A stretch of DNA of 64,000 nt from Tardibacter chloracetimidivorans (GTDB taxonomy: Bacteria > Pseudomonadota > Alphaproteobacteria > Sphingomonadales > Sphingomonadaceae). The notes below the pieces were generated by a model. That model made no database searches. It was given only the letters and a program-made list of their open reading frames with translations, and was not told where the DNA came from. Each line of letters opens with the position of its first letter. The first letter of the stretch is position 1. The translations under genes and the position numbers were made by a program. The stretch spans positions 1,661,501 to 1,725,500 of the forward strand of contig NZ_CP018221.1 of assembly GCF_001890385.1 (NCBI RefSeq), given 5' to 3'. Positions 62,301 through 64,000 of this stretch are shown here, in pieces.

Positions 62301-63510
62301 CGGGCCAATCGCCCTTGCGGCCGATTTCAGCGGTTCACCGCAGAACCCGCGCCTGAACGGCGTGGTGCGCGCCGACGCGCTTGTCTATGAGAACGAGACG
62401 TTCGGCACCCGCGTTTCAGCCATAGAGCTGGACGGCCGCTTCACCAACGACCGGCTGGTCCTGAACCGCTTCAACGGGCGCGCGGGCGAAGGCACGGTGA
62501 ACGCCACCGGAACGGTCGGGCTTGCCGCCGCCGACGGTTTTCCCATCAACATCAAGGCCAGCCTCAACCGCGCCCGGCTGGCGCGCAGCGACAACATCGG
62601 CACTGTGGTGAGCGGATTGCTGGCGGTGACCAACAGCCCCGACAAGGGCGCACTGATTTCCGGCAAGCTTCGCCTCCCCGAACTGCGCTACCGCTTTGTG
62701 CGCGAAGGAAGCGCGGAGGTCGCCCGGCTGTCGGGCGTGCATCGCAGGGGCGAACCCGTGACCCCTGAACCGGATTCAGGCGGCTCCGCGCCATCCATCT
62801 GGAATCTGGACATAGCGGTTCGCGCCGACAACCAGATTTTCGTGTCGGGCATGGGCATGGAATCCGAATGGAGCGCCGATCTGCGGATCACCGGCACCAC
62901 GGCCGATCCCCGCATCACCGGCAGCCTTGACCTGCTGCGCGGCACCTACGGCTTTGCAGGCCGCCGGTTCACGCTGGACGAAGGAGAAATCGATTTCACC
63001 GGCGGCGAAATCAATAATCCCGTCATCAGCATTCAGGCGAGCACCAGCGTGGAGAACGTCAACGCCATTCTCAACATTTCCGGCAGGGCGCAGAATCCGC
63101 AGATCGCCTTCACCTCCACCCCAAGCCTGCCGCAGGACGAGGTGATGTCCCGAATCCTCTTTGGAGAAAGCGTCACCAATCTTTCCGCCACCCAGGCGAT
63201 CCAGCTTGCAGCCTCGCTCAACTCGCTGCGGGGCGGCGGCGGGGGGCTGAATCCGCTCGGCAAGCTGCAATCGGCGGCGGGCATCGACCGGCTTCGCATC
63301 CTTGGATCGGACCCGGCGACCGGACGCGAGACGGCCGTCGCCGCCGGGCAGTACATCACCAACGATGTCTATGTGGAGATCATCACCGACGCGCGCGGAT
63401 TCACCGCCACCCAGCTCGAGGTCGCGCTCTCCAAGGCGCTCAGCATCCTCACCCAGACCGGCGGCGTCGCGGGAACCTCGGTCAATCTGCGCTATTCGAA
63501 GGACTATTGA
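59305..63510 (+). CDS. tamB: Translocation/assembly module inner-membrane protein TamB
   Basis: The 1401-residue protein has a single N-terminal membrane helix (WAAAVLGALAVLVAGLSIYL, about residues 30-50) and a long repetitive beta-helical periplasmic body. The C-terminal TamB (DUF490) domain contains PQIAFTSTPSLPQDEVMSRI and LFGESVTNLSATQAIQLAAS. It bridges to TamA in the outer membrane and belongs to the AsmA/YhdP-like lipid-transport family. Length is normal for alphaproteobacteria. TGATG overlap with tamA ensures coupled translation. Confidence 0.94.
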   Translation: MSEDDISMAPTPFEEGEDGRAPSRWRRLAIWAAAVLGALAVLVAGLSIYLNSDPGKRMLVRQIGKIETASGLSVQIGRIEGSIYSSMTIHNLVVRDPQGVFLASPRVRLDWRPFAYVRNHILINELTSPLVVLVRPPQLKPVPSDPDAPLLPDLDIDVGDLTVDRLLIGRAVTGRTHELSLEGEAHIADGRARLAANAQALGGDRLTLRLDASPEDNRLDIDGVLNAPADGLIAGLAGFDRPVAATLSGKGDWQAWQGSLGARSGDERLADIAIAARDGSFAVKGDARPGLLLEGPVARLTSPALQIDLAARLEERRADLRLRLRSDAIALSANGLVDLARNRFGNLAVDMRLLSPGSMAENLSGRDVRARLVLDGDFATPFIAYDVNAARLVFDGTGVEGLRASGRAEVNAEQVVIPVNARAARITGLNAAAGGILRNVRVSGDFAYAAGRLISDNLKIDSDRMNATAVVLADLGEGVYRGMLEGRINDYRIEGFGTVNLTADIDIESVGDRGFGVDGRFGVRTAKIENETVRDLFGGEAVFTGRIGMTPEGAITLTQLSGRAPDFRLSGSGRYEPGGTVRLDVSARSTQYGPLALAVRGTVGRPQAVLRAKSPGLGVGLRNLVARVEGEATGYHVDAEGDTAYGPLLADVLIQSGREPLTIDVRRARFAGVDLDGSIRQTPAGPFAGTLRMKGSGIEGTTRLAGVGDAQAAYIDATATKARLPGDLDITIGRALIDASLVFRDTPQIDADIRLANATYGEWVIRKARAKVDYSGGRGRAQLVADGSSGMSFDIAANAALSPNRYVVALKGSADRIDFRLRQPAVIRRDTQGFLLEPTTLVLPQGSVRLAGRLGDRTALQSRFEDFDLAIINTFVPGLGIDGRATGSIDFSQNGSGFPSADARVRIANFTRSSLTTVSEPVDIQLLGTLAPAGRAEARALIRRGGTTYGRLVANVNAARGGGGWISDLAAGALDGGVRYNGPAAVLFSFAGQPDQQLTGPIALAADFSGSPQNPRLNGVVRADALVYENETFGTRVSAIELDGRFTNDRLVLNRFNGRAGEGTVNATGTVGLAAADGFPINIKASLNRARLARSDNIGTVVSGLLAVTNSPDKGALISGKLRLPELRYRFVREGSAEVARLSGVHRRGEPVTPEPDSGGSAPSIWNLDIAVRADNQIFVSGMGMESEWSADLRITGTTADPRITGSLDLLRGTYGFAGRRFTLDEGEIDFTGGEINNPVISIQASTSVENVNAILNISGRAQNPQIAFTSTPSLPQDEVMSRILFGESVTNLSATQAIQLAASLNSLRGGGGGLNPLGKLQSAAGIDRLRILGSDPATGRETAVAAGQYITNDVYVEIITDARGFTATQLEVALSKALSILTQTGGVAGTSVNLRYSKDY

Positions 63511-63585
63511 GCGAACCGCATTTGCTGGACCCCGAGGGCGACCACGGCTAGACGCTGTGCCGTATCTCGAAAAACAGGAGCGTTC

Positions 63586-64000
63586 ATGCGTCCGTCAGGC
63601 CGTTCGCCAGACCAGATGCGGGTGATCGAAATGATCCCCGGTTTCACCCGCCATGCCGAAGGCTCGTGCCTCATCAAGTTCGGCGACACGCATGTGCTGT
63701 GCAATGCAAGCGTGGAGGAGCGGCTGCCGCCCTGGCTGCGCGGCAAGGGCCAGGGCTGGGTGACGGCCGAATATGGCATGCTGCCCCGCGCCACCCACAC
63801 GCGCGGCAATCGCGAGGCGGCCAAGGGCAAGCAATCGGGCCGGACGCAGGAAATCCAGCGGCTGATCGGCCGCTCGCTGCGCGCCGTCGTCGATCTTGAA
63901 GCGCTTGGTGAGCGTCAGATCACGGTCGACTGCGACGTGATCCAGGCCGATGGCGGCACGCGCACCGCCTCCATTTCCGGCGCATGGGTGGCGCTGAAGC
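63586..64000 (+). CDS. rph: Ribonuclease PH (5' part, cut by window end)
   Basis: The first 138 codons of RNase PH are visible: [60 protein letters not shown] and [20 protein letters not shown]. It is a phosphorolytic 3'-5' exoribonuclease that trims tRNA 3' ends. CAGGAG precedes the ATG by 5 bases. The gene runs off the right edge at 64000. It follows tamB after a 75-base gap. Confidence 0.95.
   Translation, partial: MRPSGRSPDQMRVIEMIPGFTRHAEGSCLIKFGDTHVLCNASVEERLPPWLRGKGQGWVTAEYGMLPRATHTRGNREAAKGKQSGRTQEIQRLIGRSLRAVVDLEALGERQITVDCDVIQADGGTRTASISGAWVALK

Noticed and set aside
1-64000. CRISPR arrays, tRNA or rRNA genes, prophage, second IS
   Set aside because: No regularly spaced repeats, cloverleaf-like sequences, rRNA motifs, phage structural genes or further transposases were seen on reading the window.

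Overview
The window looks like chromosome of an aerobic alphaproteobacterium of the sphingomonad group (Sphingomonadales). The evidence is high GC content, tightly overlapping GTG/ATG starts, a tamA-tamB-rph block, liu-type leucine catabolism, and a dense load of acyl-CoA, monooxygenase and amidohydrolase genes. The genus cannot be fixed from the sequence alone. No rRNA, tRNA, CRISPR or prophage was seen.

Region A (1-42.4 kb) is a large catabolic cluster of uncertain substrate. It holds a heteromeric-looking acyl-CoA dehydrogenase pair, three crotonases, a thiolase, four SDR oxidoreductases, a zinc-independent MDR reductase and an old-yellow-enzyme reductase. It also has a PhzF-like protein with altered active-site residues, SnoaL/VOC/EthD small enzymes, an N-terminally extended Baeyer-Villiger-type flavoprotein, a P450, two paralogous amidohydrolases, two paralogous MFS carriers and a membrane PQQ dehydrogenase. 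A DUF35 protein plus Ltp2-like thiolase-fold protein resembles the steroid side-chain retro-aldolases. A fused indolepyruvate-type ferredoxin oxidoreductase is also present. Local regulators are LuxR-, AraC- and GntR-type. Together these suggest degradation of an alicyclic, isoprenoid or steroid-like compound: oxygenation, ring or side-chain CoA chemistry, then beta-oxidation. That assignment is inference.

Inside region A an IS1595-family element (26884-28033) has inserted into a tyrosine-phosphatase-like gene. It left an 8-bp target duplication; removing the IS and one copy restores a 284-residue frame.

Region B (42.4-50.7 kb) starts with a GntR regulator and its likely operator. Next come an SDR, an acyl-CoA dehydrogenase and an aminoglycoside-phosphotransferase-fold kinase. 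The last two look like the separated halves of ACAD10/ACAD11, so they may dehydrate hydroxyacyl-CoAs through a phosphorylated intermediate. A leucine/isovalerate operon follows: liuA, liuB, liuD and a MaoC hydratase.

Region C (50.7-56.8 kb) is a LysR gene and a five-gene coenzyme F420 operon (fbiC, npdG, cofE, cofD, cofC). No F420-dependent enzyme other than NpdG is visible in the window.

Region D (57.2-64 kb) is core genome: tamA, tamB and the start of rph, which runs off the right edge.
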